A DNA stretch of 64,000 bases, from NCBI GenBank assembly GCA_934045905.1, contig OW203767.1:21765073-21829072 (forward strand), given 5' to 3'. Every line of letters begins with the position of its first letter. Positions within the stretch are counted from its first letter, which is position 1. This document shows, in pieces, positions 1 through 11,434 of this stretch. Origin of the DNA: Leuctra nigra. Its lineage: Eukaryota > Arthropoda > Insecta > Plecoptera > Leuctridae. Below the pieces are notes generated by a model, which was not told the origin of the DNA, made no database searches, and saw nothing but the letters and a program-made list of their open reading frames with translations. A program made the position numbers and the translations under genes.

Positions 1-125
1 CCTTCCCATCATTTACCTCTCAACTGAGAGAAAACATGAAAATCTCAGTCATAAAGGGAATCGACCTTGGGACCTCCGAAGTAAGTCCAGTGCGTTACTG
101 AGCCAACTTGCTCACTAATGCTCCA
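1..125 (-). mobile_element. tRNA-derived SINE, partial (cut by window edge)
   Basis: Read on the minus strand, this has an A-box-like stretch (GTTGGCTCAGTAACGCACTG), then a B-box-like stretch (AGGTCGATTCCC), then a tail with CTCAGTTGAGAGGTAAATGATGGG. The same order and similar words occur at 6050-6300 (plus) and 62278-62495 (minus). The tRNA-unrelated 3' part lies outside the window. Confidence 0.6.
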
Positions 126-1030
126 TCAATTCACTCTTTTAAATCTGCCTACACTTGATAAAAATACATCTGCCATCAGATGTCCACTTTTAATACCTTG
201 TTCAATTGTCATATGAAACGTTCATCTCTAAAAATTGCAGCCTTTTGAGGTTCTTTTTAATGATTTGACTAATAATTTGTAATTTTTATTTGTTTCATAA
301 ATGTCAGTTTTAATGACCATGCAAAATTTGAGCTTTATCGGAGAAAAGGTTCGTCCCATATTTTCAATCTATCGAGAATTTTGCTCAAAAACTACACACG
401 CAACCGCTGGTGCAAAGTTTTAGATCGAAAGGTTAATCGATGTAACATGGGCAGTTCATGCAAACATCAAACAAAAAACACAGAGAAAGTGCATCGTTAA
501 AAAGAATAAAACAGTCCAGTGTCAAAAACCATCCCAATCAATCGCGTAATTATCGTCAACAGTCGATCGAGAGCCCTCAGTAACGATCGACAACGCTGTG
601 GAGTCAATGCTAATCCTCAAGAGTCGTCGACAAGTGTTACAAGATCGTGAGTGCATGAGCCTGACAGGTCTCGGAGGTCACGGGTTTGACCCCCGCTGAC
701 CGCACGACTAGAGGAAGTGTGTACTTACTTCCTGTCAGGTAATCGTGTTGCGTAACAGTGCGTCGTTAATAGAGATGCTAACGAGAAAGAGGTGCTGTAA
801 TCATAGGTGACTAAATAATGGTTTTGATAATTGGACAATCTATTCTTTATGGAAAGTACTTGAAAAATGTTTAAACGAGCTTTTCCATGACTACTTTTAC
901 TGTATACTTTCTGTTTCTTTATGTTTTGTTATGTTGGCATTAACCGTGACTCACCGATTAACCTATCGATGTAATATTGACGAGTGAACACACTAGCAAT
1001 TTGCCACACTAGGGGATATGTATTCATATA
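126..1030. other. Intergenic, no gene seen; diverged repeat traces
   Basis: There is no convincing coding sequence. Around 300-440 are words (CATGCAAAATTTGAG, TTTTAGATCGAAAGG) related to the Helitron-like family of this window. Around 640-720 a tRNA-like B-box word (GGGTTTGACCCCCGC) hints at an old SINE. Confidence 0.4.
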
Positions 1031-1034
1031 GTTA

Positions 1035-1110
1035 TGAGTTTGCACGTGACATCATCTCATTGTTGCCACCATCTTGATGGCACCATTCAGAATAGCTGAT
1101 TCTGTGATTT
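1035..1110 (-). repeat. Interspersed repeat, inverted match to 59370-59470
   Basis: The reverse complement reads GAATGGTGCCATCAAGATGG followed by TGGCAACAATGAGATGATGTCACGT. It matches 59370-59450 with few differences, so both are copies of one dispersed repeat. Confidence 0.5.
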
Positions 1111-1239
1111 TTTGGAGATATTTGAACTGTAACTTTTTACCATTTTTCTCTCGTGTTATGTACAGTGGGCCGTAAGAGTTCGTTCGGTCTTTCCAATAAG
1201 AGCACCATGTATAAACCGGTAGGAACACTTGGAGGCGGG

Positions 1240-1560
1240 TGTACAGCCATAGGCTTGCGCAGGAAAATCATTAGGGGGGGCCAAAATGGGCACCGGCAGG
1301 ATTAATGTTATGGGGGGAAAGTCCTATTAAAAAAAAATGCCATGGATTAAGGGGGTGTGCCCCGCTGGGCGTTTTTTTGTTTTTTACACTTTAAAATCCA
1401 TTTTGAGACGTTCTGAGGAGTATTTTGTTTACAAATTCATACTTTTTAAATGTACATACCTTTTCACTACAACAAGGTGTGGGTGTGGGCGGCAGCGCGT
1501 TTTTTGGGGGGTTCGGGGGCGAAGCCCTTGAGAATGTCATACATATTAGAGCAATTTTGA
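1240..1560. repeat. G-run-rich dispersed repeat
   Basis: This contains G homopolymers and a segment (CCCCGCTGGGCGTTTTTTTG, then GGTTCGGGGGCGAAGCCC) whose style recurs at 22290 and 24730. No coding function is visible. Confidence 0.3.
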
Positions 1561-1696
1561 GGCATTTTAAAAAAAAATGGGAAAAGCCTAGAAATTCATG
1601 AAAAATCGTGTTTTTGGAAGGTACTTTATAGGCATTGTTTTCGTGGTATTTTCTTCAAAATATTGTGTTTTAGATCAAGCAAGTACCTAGGTATGT

Positions 1697-1913
1697 GTAC
1701 AGGCAACCAATCATAAAACGGTATTTGAACGAAACGGACAGCTGCTGGTCAGGTTCATTGACAATCAATCAATCCATGTTATTATCAATGAAATCAGAGC
1801 TCACCTACTTGATGTAGATGACGAGTTAGCATAGACGTCATCGGATGATGCCATCACATTTTTTCAGCCAATCTATTTCTTTCAAATACCGTTTTATCAT
1901 TTGTTGAGTGTAC
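1697..1913. mobile_element. TIR element family A, copy 1 (217 bp)
   Basis: The ends are inverted: CATAAAACGGTATTTGAACG on the left and TTTCAAATACCGTTTTATCA on the right, framed by GTAC words. Two more copies (19621-19823, 56912-57128) share the interior, for example GCTGGTCAGGTTC and GATGACGAGTTAGCA. It is a short non-coding, MITE-like element. The target duplication is not clear. Confidence 0.8.
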
Positions 1914-2474
1914 ATTACATTTTCGAACACCAGTTTTATTCTAAAAATAATACCTTTAAAATTACGAATTTTTAAAAATATTTTGTCATTCCTCTCCCAG
2001 GGATGATTTCCTGACTTAAAAGTTGAACGTAAATCAAGAATATATATAATTATATCGCATAGGCTATAAGGAGCAAATGTTTTCGCTAGTTGTATGTGCC
2101 AATGGTTTCATTAATGATTATTGATTGGTATTAATTACAGGAAATCTCATTCTATTACGAAACCCTCGAACCCCCGCTTATATTGAATGTCAAAAGTGAT
2201 CTATCGATGCAGCAGGTGCAATTATGCACTGCACGGGACTGCAAGCAACTAATGGTGACTTATGAGTGATAATGAGGATGATTATGAAGAAAGCGCTAAG
2301 ATGGGTGGTCCTCGTGACCTGGTCCTTACTCGACGCTATTATAAGTAACTATACAGCAGTGGTGCCGTCTATGTGGGTGTCTTTGGGCTCCAGCACCCCT
2401 CTGGTGTTCTCTAAGTAAAAATATTGAAACATAAATGTGTAGCAAATCCGATGAAATTACTACGTATTCATTAA
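1914..2474. other. Intergenic, no gene seen
   Basis: AT-rich sequence with no credible exon, RNA gene or repeat that I recognise. Confidence 0.4.
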
Positions 2475-3062
2475 TTGAGCGAGCGAAGCGAGCGTCTCCT
2501 TTCGACTCTTTTGACACGGACCTCTGTTTTATGTGTGTATATTTTTGGCTGCTACCTGGAGCAATAGAAGTCGCACCGTTTCACGTTTCACCGATCGATC
2601 TGAAATTTTGTGCACATGTAGAGACAACCTTTAAATTTGTCATTTCTCCGAAATAATTATCTCCTGATAGGCTGAAAAATGAAAACGGTCTTCGATAATT
2701 CTGATCAAACTCATATTTTGCATGATCATTAAGACCAACATTGTCTCTTATTTTACAAAATTTCATCTCAATCAATTAAGAACGTATTGACTTGTTGACA
2801 TTTTTAATATCTGTCAGTAATGAAGTATCGAAATGAATGTTTTCCAGTGCCAATTGAATTGAATCTGATTTGCTATTTTTAACAGGGTGCTTAGATGCTA
2901 TTTTCAAGTTTCGATGAAAGCATACTTTTATGTTGATTTAGTGATCATATTTTAATTCAATATGGATTTATATGTTTTCTGTACGTTGTATACGCATTTC
3001 CGGTTCGAGAATTTGCACGTACCTGCTCGCTCATCAACGCGTTACACTGAGCGTTTTCCTAG
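2475..3062 (+). mobile_element. Helitron-like non-autonomous element, copy 1
   Basis: It starts at TTGAGCGAGCGAAGCGAGCG and ends with a 5-bp hairpin (AACGC 3036-3040, loop, GCGTT 3051-3055), then TTCCTAG before a T. A short hairpin a few bases before CTAG followed by T matches known Helitron 3' ends (CTRR, insertion between A and T). The usual TC 5' end is not seen, so the class is tentative. The interior matches 14084-14991 plus 32182-32301 and, reversed, 22468-23613. Confidence 0.6.
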
Positions 3063-3075
3063 TTAAATGATTTAT

Positions 3076-3237
3076 TTAAGACTTAGGGCCGGTCTTTCAA
3101 TGCCTTGCTAACTTTTATACAGTCAATTAGGACTATATTGCCATGGCAACAACCAATAACATTCCTAGAATGACCACTAATTAACTGTTAAGAGCTAATT
3201 GAGACTTTAGCAGAGTATTGAAAGACCGGGCCTTAAA
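3076..3237. mobile_element. TIR element with GGGCC-rich ends (162 bp)
   Basis: TTTAAGACTTAGGGCCGGTC at the left pairs with GACCGGGCCTTAAA at the right, and both then continue through CTTTCAAT/ATTGAAAG. A diverged relative may lie at 59980-60110. No coding capacity. Confidence 0.7.
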
Positions 3238-3434
3238 ACCATAGGTTGGTATACCTACTACATATTATTTTAAAAAACCACAATTTATAGAGCATTAAAA
3301 TCCCTTTAAAATAGAGATTGTCTACCCGTGATCCCTAAAATCCTGTTTCAAAATTTAAATAAGCCAACAAGATTGTATATTTTTAATTTTTTGGTCTATT
3401 GAGCTATGTTTTGGAGACAAAGTCGACCAAAAAC

Positions 3435-3826
3435 TATAGGCACCGAGTGTTCATACCCACAGCGCCACTAGCGAGAGAAATCGGCAAAACTGTGCAGCGA
3501 AGAATCAGCAATTTTATAGTCTCTCATTGGCCGTGGCCATAGCAACCGATAAAAATCCACAGATAACTCAAAATAGCTCAGAATTGGTAAAAGAGAGGAG
3601 CAAACTAATAATTTTATCAGATTCAGTGGAATTGTTTACACTTCATACATTTTGCACAGCGAAATATCCTGTGGCGTATTATTGTAAGAATGCATACAAT
3701 GAGTAATGTTTACTAATTGCTGCAACTAAGGGTATGAGGATCACGTCAAGAGTTGCTAATTGCGTCCACCCATCGCGCTGTCTCTCATTTTCAGAAACAA
3801 AATAGAGTCAACACTCGGTGCCTATA
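3435..3826. mobile_element. TIR element, ends TATAGGCACCGAGTGTT (392 bp)
   Basis: The left end TATAGGCACCGAGTGTTC is inverted at the right as AACACTCGGTGCCTATA. A second, partial copy starts at 46522 and shares the interior (TCATTGGCCGTG, AGCAACCGAT, TCAGATTCAGTG). It is a non-autonomous DNA element of unassigned superfamily. Confidence 0.75.
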
Positions 3827-4439
3827 CTCATTACTCAAAAAACATAAAAATTCACCAAAAGAAATGCTGACACTTTAAAAATGTCCGTTGCTAAGTGCCC
3901 GGACCAGTCACTGACCCTCCCCCTCCCCCCCCCCCCCCCCCCATATTGAATTCAGTTGAAAATATTTTTGGGGGGCTGTCAAGAGGGACGGCCTCGGGAA
4001 TTCCGGACCTAAAAAGTTCAAGTCCAAACCTGACCCAACTTCGTTTTTCAATCCATAAAACACGTAAGTATAGCTATCGAAATGTCAGTTTCTACGAAAT
4101 AAAATTACTAAATGCAATAGTAATACAACACAATACAACTTCAACTGCTTATTAAAGTAAGAGTTTGCTCGTCTCAAGTATTAAAAACAGGTTCAAGATT
4201 TAAAGACGAAATACGAGTAGGTATTGGGTTCGTCCTCCATGTTATTGTCATCATTGTGGGTGTTTTCTGCTTGACGTAATCGCTTCTAAGAGAAGGGCGA
4301 TGGAGATGTTGCAACATGGGATGACGATCAAGTCAACTTTGAGGTTATGAAAGTCAGCCAAGGAACCGCAAAATAAAATCACTCTTTGTTGAATATGTCT
4401 AGACAGTTTTCGATTCTAAGCATTCTTTTGACCACTTGT

Positions 4440-5058
4440 TAAGCGAGCGGAGCGTGTGTCTCAATTTAAATTAGGTACTTTTGGTTAGAAAATGTCCGAT
4501 TTTTTAGATTCGTGATATTTTCGCATTACAGATAAAATAAAGTAACTGATAAGGAACATTTTTTCACAAAAGATTTATTACTGTGACTATGGACACCCTG
4601 TGCAATCTGCGTTCCACATCGCCACTGAGTGTCCACTACGCAGATTCACAGGATCTCTTCGAGACATCTGCGATCTCACTCCGGAGGCCCTTAGGTGGCT
4701 TGAAGATCTAGATGTGCGGCTGTAGAAGCTTCTGCCAGAACAGCAATATTTTTTATGTGTTACATTGATTTCTTATTATGATAATTATGTCCTTTGATTT
4801 GTGTTTTATATTACCAATTTTTGTAACTTTATTGTAATTGTAATAAACCATACGAAATAATAATAACTATCCTGCTCTTCAGCCTTTTGATTTCTAGAAA
4901 GATCGGCCTCATAGTTTTATCAAAAAATGGATTTTTATAAGTTTATTACTCCGCTTTACCGATGATAATCTGAAATAAAAGCATAAAATAAAAGCTTGTC
5001 AAGTTTTTTCGATGGCTCGCTTATTAACGCTTTCACTCAGCGTTTTCTGAGTAAGAAC
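4440..5058 (+). mobile_element. Degraded Helitron-like copy split by a retrotransposon fragment
   Basis: It begins with TTAAGCGAGCGGAGCG and ends with CTCGCTTATTAACGC then TTTCACTCAGCGTTTTCTGAG, both diverged forms of the copy-1 ends. The middle is occupied by the retrotransposon remnant at 4582-4870. Confidence 0.4.
4582..4870 (+). pseudogene. 5'-truncated non-LTR retrotransposon, C-terminal remnant
   Basis: Frame 4582-4725 encodes about 47 residues. It opens with CDYGHPVQSAFHIATECP (a Cys/His-type pattern ending in ECP), continues with LRRFTGSLRDI and RWLEDLDVRL, and stops at TAG 4723-4725. This Cys-x-x-Gly...His...Glu-Cys-Pro pattern followed by a WLxxLxxxL ending is typical of the C-terminus of I/R1-type retrotransposon ORF2 proteins. 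A 3' UTR with AATAAA and a tail (AAATAATAATAA) follows. The 5' part is missing, as expected from incomplete reverse transcription. Confidence 0.7.
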
Positions 5059-6049
5059 TATAATTAATATTACCATTTTATACAATAGTCTTCGAAATGT
5101 GTAGAGGTGCCAAATTTAGCACCAATGAAATTTTAATGTTCGTTCTGTTTATTTAGTTATATTTCGTTCGAATGCTAACGAAATGTGCATGAAGTGTTAA
5201 AAAAAAAAAATGTATTGTATAGTTTTACAATTATCGAATAGCGAAATAACTCTACCACCTTAAGAAGGCTGAAATACAGGATTCAGCTGTACAGGTTCAG
5301 ATATTGTCAAGGAATTTATCTTCCTAATAATATCGGAATGTCATTATTATACACAAATAATTAAAGTCAAAACTATAGAAAGATATAACTTTTCTGATGT
5401 CTCTCCATAATCTAAACAAAATCGTAAAAAGGATCGTAAAAAGGTCGAATGCAACTCCCATGTATCGCCCTACGCGAAGTCATCTGCAAAGGTCGAACCT
5501 AGTACCCCGGGCAATGATGTGATCAGTACTGGCATGATTCACCGTGGTCCATGATTGATGATCTCAGGTGATGCTGTACCCCGCATACCAACCATGCAAC
5601 AGGTGGATTTAGGACACATCGAAAGGTTATACATCATTACAACAAAAAAACTTGCACATCTCTAATTATATGTAGCTTTTAGTAAAAGTAATTTGCTTGA
5701 GAATTACTTTATTATTTTTTAATTGGCGGAGATGGATAAAAAAAAATACAAAGAACGTGAATTTTTTTAATCTTGAACTTCTAATAAATTACATCTGTAG
5801 AAAGTTGTGACTCTGGCAAATTCATTCAACTCTTGAATTGAGTATTGAGTGACATTGACATTTGACACTCTTATGGCGCCATTTCCCATTTTAATGATCA
5901 CAAGTGAAAACAATTTGGTGGCGCCAGAAGATGAAGTAAAATAATAAACACGATTAACAGTGGGCGTGTTCGTTTTCACCAAACTGACTTGTTAGGACAA
6001 TGCATATTAATCAACTTTTTTAATTAACATCTTGTGTATGTGGGGTTTT
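5059..6049. other. Intergenic, no gene seen
   Basis: AT-rich sequence with short chance ORFs only. No splice-framed coding segment stands out. Confidence 0.4.
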
Positions 6050-6310
6050 ACTGCAACGAATGAGTTTGCTCAGGTGGTAAACCCTCTGGAAACCCGTGTT
6101 CGATTCCCGCGGCGTCCTTGACTGAGTTCCTTCGTAGTTTCCCTCAGTCGAGATGCATGCTGGGTCTGGGAAGGTATAGGCCACGACCACCTCCTTCCCA
6201 CAGTCCATCCTTAACTATTCTTCATCATCTCCCAATCACCATCATAATCATTCATCCGTCGCTATTAGTCTAGTTGCAGAAGAGTGTGAAATGCAAATAA
6301 TTATCTTTCT
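6050..6310 (+). mobile_element. tRNA-derived SINE
   Basis: The A-box-like TTGCTCAGGTGGTAAACCC and the B-box-like GTGTTCGATTCCCGC are spaced as in a tRNA. A tRNA-unrelated body follows with CCCTCAGTCGAGATGC and CATTCATCCGTCGCTATTAG, then GTTGCAGAAGAGTG. The copy at 62278-62495 (minus) and the partial one at 1-125 have the same order. An isolated 3' tail occurs at 36562-36640. Confidence 0.75.
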
Positions 6311-8659
6311 GTAATACTGAAGTCTCCTTATTTTTTTATTTTTAAATATTAACATAAATAATAGAGACAAATACACTTTTCACCCGAAAAAATTACATTT
6401 ACATTCATAAAATATCAAATTGAAGTTTTATGTGACATTTTGGCGGGAAAATCCATGTGTGACGTATGTGAGCCCGGTGATGTAATCTAAGTCCACAACA
6501 ATGTGTTACCATGGGGAATACTGTGTTGCCATGGCAATGCTGAGCCCCATGACGATGACGATATTGTTCATCGTCATTCATCGTTTTTGATGATACTGTT
6601 TTAAAACAAAATTAAATAATTTTAAAATTCGGAGATTTCTGAAAACTATTTGTCCCACAAAAACAATGTTTTGTTTTTCTACATACTAAACATAACTACT
6701 TTAAATATTTCATGTTTTTAATCCATTCTACAACTAGAGAGAGTTAACTATTAAGATAATTTTGCATGCATTCTAAAATGTGAACCGAGATAAAAATATT
6801 CCATTCCTACTTCATTATGAGCGATTATCTTATACTTTTTCTTACAATCTCTAACGCAATGCGTATGCTGATGGACTTTTAGTTGATCTCTTAATGTTAA
6901 TCCTTCTGTTAAAATGTACTGAAGGTGGTAACAGATCAATTAGTGTGGGTTTTGAACCATCTTAAACCAGTCAACATGACCCTGAACCGCCCAAGTAGTA
7001 AATCTTTGATATACATCCATCCCATTCATTGTTGGCATATTCAAACAAACCTTGTACCGATTGCATTGACCTGCTCACATTTCAGACCGATTCTTTATTT
7101 AAGATAAAAAAAATCTTATAGTGTCGTTTAAAATAAAGTTGCATTTATTTTATTAATAAAATGTGTCATGGTCACTTTCTATATTACCTTTAAATAACTG
7201 AAGATGTGATTGTATAAAAATGCTGGGCCAGAGTTGCCAAATTCCTCGTATTTACACTTCATGATGAGGCTTCTTTGAAGACTAAATATTAGCTTTAAAC
7301 CGATTACAATAGGTAGTCTGTATGTTAAAATTAATTCATGTTTCGTTAAGTCTTCTTTGGTGTTCCCCCTGTCTTGACGTGTAGGTAGGTCCTAGAAGTC
7401 GAGGGTTCAAGACCTGGCTAGGACATTCAGCTCCGTATTGTTGTGTATATTAGTTGTAGGTGCAAGTCATGTGAATTTCGTTTGTGTGGCTAATTTTTTA
7501 GTAAAAAAATTGATTAACACTTTCAGAAATGAACAAATTCATCTGGTGAATTTTTGAAAGTTACGAATTTCACACAGTTTGACTATATACTTCATAAAGC
7601 AAAAGTGTTGGGTGTTTACAGTTACCTATACTTATTGTTACATAGTTATTTAACAATTCTGAAGAAAAAGAATTTACCTAATTTATATCGTCACAGTTTT
7701 AGATCAGCGATGCCGCACAATAAAAATTCAAGAAGAACCTCTTTTGAGTTTAGTATATTTTAGAATGTTCACAATCTATTACGAATGGCATATAAATCAT
7801 GCTTCATTCTCTTAATTCTTTTCTTTTTGACAATCATCTTCCACATTTCACAATTTCTCTTTCCCCCATCCTGCACTTCTTCCCGATCTGTCCCTTCTTG
7901 TGATGTTCCTTCCATACCTTGGTATTTAAATATCAGGGACAAGCATTTAAATAATTCCCTGTCACTTCAGAATCTTCTCTTGGGACAGTCTTTGCCATTG
8001 ATGTGATAATTAAAGTAGGTAGTCTAACACATACTAATCAGTTTTATTTAATTATTCGGGTGTCATCATTTCACCCAGACTCACATCATTGGTAAAATAA
8101 TACATTTCGAAGATATATTCACTTTCTCTAGGGTCAATAAACTTTCTACACCAACCATTAACATGATCTCTTCAGAAATATGACCATAAATCACCATAAA
8201 TATGCACCGAATTCTAAATGCACTTGATAATAAGCATGTTGCTAAAAGTGAGGTTTGATTGAGATGTATGGTTGCGTTATAATTTGACCTAGGAGCGTCA
8301 TTTGGTTTCACCTTTCGCCTCTGAAACTTTCTCAGACCAATTGTGCCTATATCCTGGACCATGTTGAAGTAATAGTATGCTAATTTAGTCTACTGGTTTC
8401 ATTTGTTATGCATGTTGTGAATGGAGTTCGTAATAAAGAAGATCAATGGGATAGTTAGCGTAGACTGTTATGAAGACATCGAGGAAATTGGAGGCGATAA
8501 TTCATTTTCAAATAGAAACATTTTATTAAAGACATTAAAAGCATTAGTTATAATTATATTTATAATGAATGATAATATAATAATTATACTATCTATACCG
8601 CGGAAGAAGTATTCCCATTATTCTGACAAACAAATTCAATTAGTAATAATATTTTATAT
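6311..8659. other. Intergenic, no gene seen; possible SINE trace near 7390
   Basis: No credible gene. Around 7390-7430 the words GTCGAGGGTTCAAGACCTGG resemble a tRNA B box and may mark an old SINE. The remaining ORFs lack recognisable domains. Confidence 0.35.
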
Positions 8660-8803
8660 GAGCTGGGTCCACATAGATCGTTTTTGCGTTTTGCGTTTGC
8701 CGTTTTCACAAGTCTGCCGTGAGCGGTTTCTGGACTTGTGATTGGTCAGTAACAAAAAAACGGCAAACGCAAAACGCAAAAACGTCCTATGTGGACACAG
8801 CTC
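8660..8803. mobile_element. Palindromic TIR element (144 bp)
   Basis: The left arm GAGCTGGGTCCACATAGATC then GTTTTTGCGTTTTGCG is inverted at the right arm (CGCAAAACGCAAAAAC, then GTGGACACAGCTC). The arms are about 45 bp around a short spacer. TAT on both sides may be a 3-bp duplication. Its composition is like that of the element at 20060-20448. Confidence 0.75.
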
Positions 8804-8959
8804 TATAGGTAGTTTCAAAAAGTAAAAAATGTCAATTAGGTAGTGCCCGTTCTCTGATTGGGCTGAACATTTCTTATAAATTTTAACCAATTGGAGGATT
8901 TGGCTCATATTTATAACCTATACGTCGGCCTAAAAAACTGTGACAAATTTATATTTGAC

Positions 8960-9190
8960 ACAGTCTGAGCATAGACATTTATACTGAGCAACAAATGCCA
9001 TTTACATTTTTCCACCAATTAGAGGGCAGCGCTCAAAAACTATACACTATTAAGTTAGAATGATATGAATGAAATGTGTGCAAAATTTCAGCTCGATCGG
9101 AACAACAATGTGACCAGTGACGTCGGGCCAAAAAGCACAGAGAAAATTTCCAAAAGTACCTAATGGAGACGCTCGCTCAAAAATATAAAT
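8960..9190 (-). repeat. Fragment of the Helitron-like repeat family
   Basis: It carries GTGTGCAAAATTTCAGCTCG and, at the end, GGAGACGCTCGCTCAAAAA, words shared with the copies at 2475, 14084 and 22468. The end near 9180 corresponds to the 5' end of the family on the minus strand. Confidence 0.45.
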
Positions 9191-9361
9191 TTTGACCCAA
9201 ACCACACATAATTTTATCGTTCAAGCTTCAAGTGAAACATAGTGAAGATAGTGTGTAAAATAGTGTACTATCAATCTCAATAATAATGTGCAGTTCAAAC
9301 AAACATGTACTTACCTACATGTAAAATAATATTTTAAATCATACTGAATATCAAGCACGGA

Positions 9362-9440
9362 AGTTGGTAGAGTGAGAGCAGTGGACCACCGGCCATCTAA
9401 AAGGTCGTCGGTGCAAATCCCTCCGGTGGTAAAATCGTTT
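9362..9440 (+). repeat. tRNA-like sequence (probable SINE head)
   Basis: AGTTGGTAGAGTGAGAGCAG resembles a tRNA A box with its D-loop, and GTCGGTGCAAATCCCTCC resembles a T arm. I could not fold a full cloverleaf with a clean acceptor stem, so a SINE head or tRNA relic is more likely than a working tRNA. Confidence 0.4.
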
Positions 9441-9894
9441 AAATGTGCAGATCATTTGCATAACATCATCCCACCTGAGATGTCAGGAAATTTCATAATT
9501 TCAATACTAAATCATTTACTTGATTGCACAAGTCCAGTTGGTGTATTTGCTCTTAAATCTAGTGGAGCGGTCGCTCCACGCCAGCCAAGTCGTACGGCGC
9601 GCGCACACACTCATTTTAAAAGGCTGGAGCAAACCCACTTTTACTGTAAGCATCAAAGTGGCATTTTCGGCCTACTGGATCTTAAAATTGGAAAATCTCA
9701 CATTGTTGCGATATATCTTAATTTCGAGCTAAGGCCCACCCTACAACATATACCAAATTTGGGAACAATAGGTTACGCCCTTTGCGCGCTAGAGGGCCGT
9801 GAAAACAGTGTTTTAGGGCGGTTTTCATAATAATAATAATCTCAGTAGTAGTAGTAGTAGTAGTCTCCTGGAATTTAAATCCGGTAAACAGGCC

Positions 9895-10870
9895 ACAGCC
9901 TAAACGGCTGAATCGATTGATCCCACATTTTTACCACGTGTGCACTTTTGGCGTCTGATTTAACCTTCACCCCATGAATTTTTGTGCCGCCATTTTGAAA
10001 CCGGAAGTGACGTCATATCTCGTCAACGGCTGGACCGATTGGAACGAAAATTGCGCCAAACGATCCAGACGGTCATCTATATGCATGATAAGTAGCAAAA
10101 GACTAAACATTATGTTAAAGAAACCGGAAATGACGTAATGAAATTTGAAATACATCGATTGGCTTTTTGGCAACAAAGGTTGATCCGATTATTTTGATAT
10201 TTATGTAACGTATGTACTTTTGACGTCTCATGTGACTTGTTATAAAACCAACCGGAAGCCGCCATTTTGAAACCGGAAGTGACATCATATCTCAATAACG
10301 GCTAAATAGATTTCAACGAAACCAGCGCAAAACAATTTAGACGGTCAACTTTATGTATTATCATCAATAATATTTGCAGTTTCCCATACCTTAACCGGAA
10401 ATGACGTCACACATTTTAATAATCTCACAAATTTTTATTTTGATGCAATAAATATACTATTTGAGACAGCTTATAAAATTGTAATCATGTTTCAAATATA
10501 CTTCAAGGGGTCAGAGATTTCAGCCGCCATTTTTAAACCGGAAGTAACGTCATATCTCAAAAACTGGTAGACAAATCGGTATGAAACTAGCGCCAAACGA
10601 TTCGGATGGCTATCTCTATGGAATATGAACAGTACAAATAGAATTGTCCTATTTATGAGACCGGAAATGACGTCATTTAAATGTATAAATTATTATAATT
10701 CCCTCCTATACAATAAATACATATTCAGAAAGCTTAAAATGATACACATCATTTATAGAAATAAATTCTATGTGGCATTGCAGAAAGTTCAGCAGCCATT
10801 TTGAAAACCGAAGTGTTTCCATATCTCGGAACTGGGTTGACTGATTGGAATGAAACCTTTGCTATTCTTC
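9895..10870 (+). repeat. Tandem array of about 268-bp units with ETS/CRE-like words
   Basis: The word GCCGCCATTTTGAAACCGGA (or a close variant) starts at 9986, 10258, 10523 and 10793, giving spacings of 272, 265 and 270 bp. The first three of these units continue with CCGGAAGTGACGTCATATCT or a near variant, and most of the second halves contain CCGGAAATGACGT. The units have diverged by substitutions, so the array is not recent. No coding sequence was seen. Confidence 0.85.
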
Positions 10871-11027
10871 GTGAAAGGTCATTTAAAGCAATTATTTAGG
10901 ACCATACGCTGCTATTCATTAGTGGTAACGAAATTGTAAAGGGTGATGATTTTTTAAAAGAATTTAGTAATTGTTCATTTCATATGTGTCACAAGTTGTT
11001 AGAATAAACTAAAAAAGGAGTGATATC

Positions 11028-11434
11028 CCCATAAAAAACACTTCGTGTAAAAATACCAGCCAAGTCTCTTCTACTAAAAAAAAAATATATGAAATCTAAA
11101 AATTCTGCACTGAAAAGTAATGATATCAAAAAATTTGCCAAGTCAAAACTTTATTTGAAAATCAAAAAATACTTGGCGCATCGATTTTTTAGGGCATTTT
11201 AGGTATACTATATGTTTGTATATTTTATGTATATTAATATTTTATATCTGGCCTATACTCCTAAGCTATTAATATACACGATGCGCCAAGTATTTTTTGA
11301 TTTTCAAATAAAGTTTTGACTTGGCAAATTTTTTGATATCATTACTTTTCAGTGCAGAATTTTTAGATTTCATATATTTTTTTTTTAGTAGAAGAGACTT
11401 GGCTGGTATTTTTACACGAAGTGTTTTTTATGGG
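11028..11434. repeat. Near-perfect palindrome, arms about 156 bp
   Basis: The left arm (11028-11184, from CCCATAAAAAACACTTCG to CTTGGCGCATCG) and right arm (11279-11434) are reverse complements. I found only a one-base length change in an A run. The spacer is about 94 bp. Such identity suggests a recent foldback or MITE-type insertion, or arm homogenisation. Confidence 0.9.

Noticed and set aside
3895..4155. 86-codon ORF beginning with a Pro run
   Set aside because: It is driven by a C homopolymer and has no other support.
4561..4870. Host gene fragment
   Set aside because: The ECP and WLEDL pattern followed by an A-rich tail fits a truncated retrotransposon C-terminus better.
8421..8908. 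Overlapping ORFs on both strands
   Set aside because: They cover the palindromic element at 8660-8803 and have no protein features.
9362..9440. Functional tRNA gene
   Set aside because: A and B box-like words are present, but a full cloverleaf with matching acceptor stem could not be drawn. A SINE head or relic is more likely.
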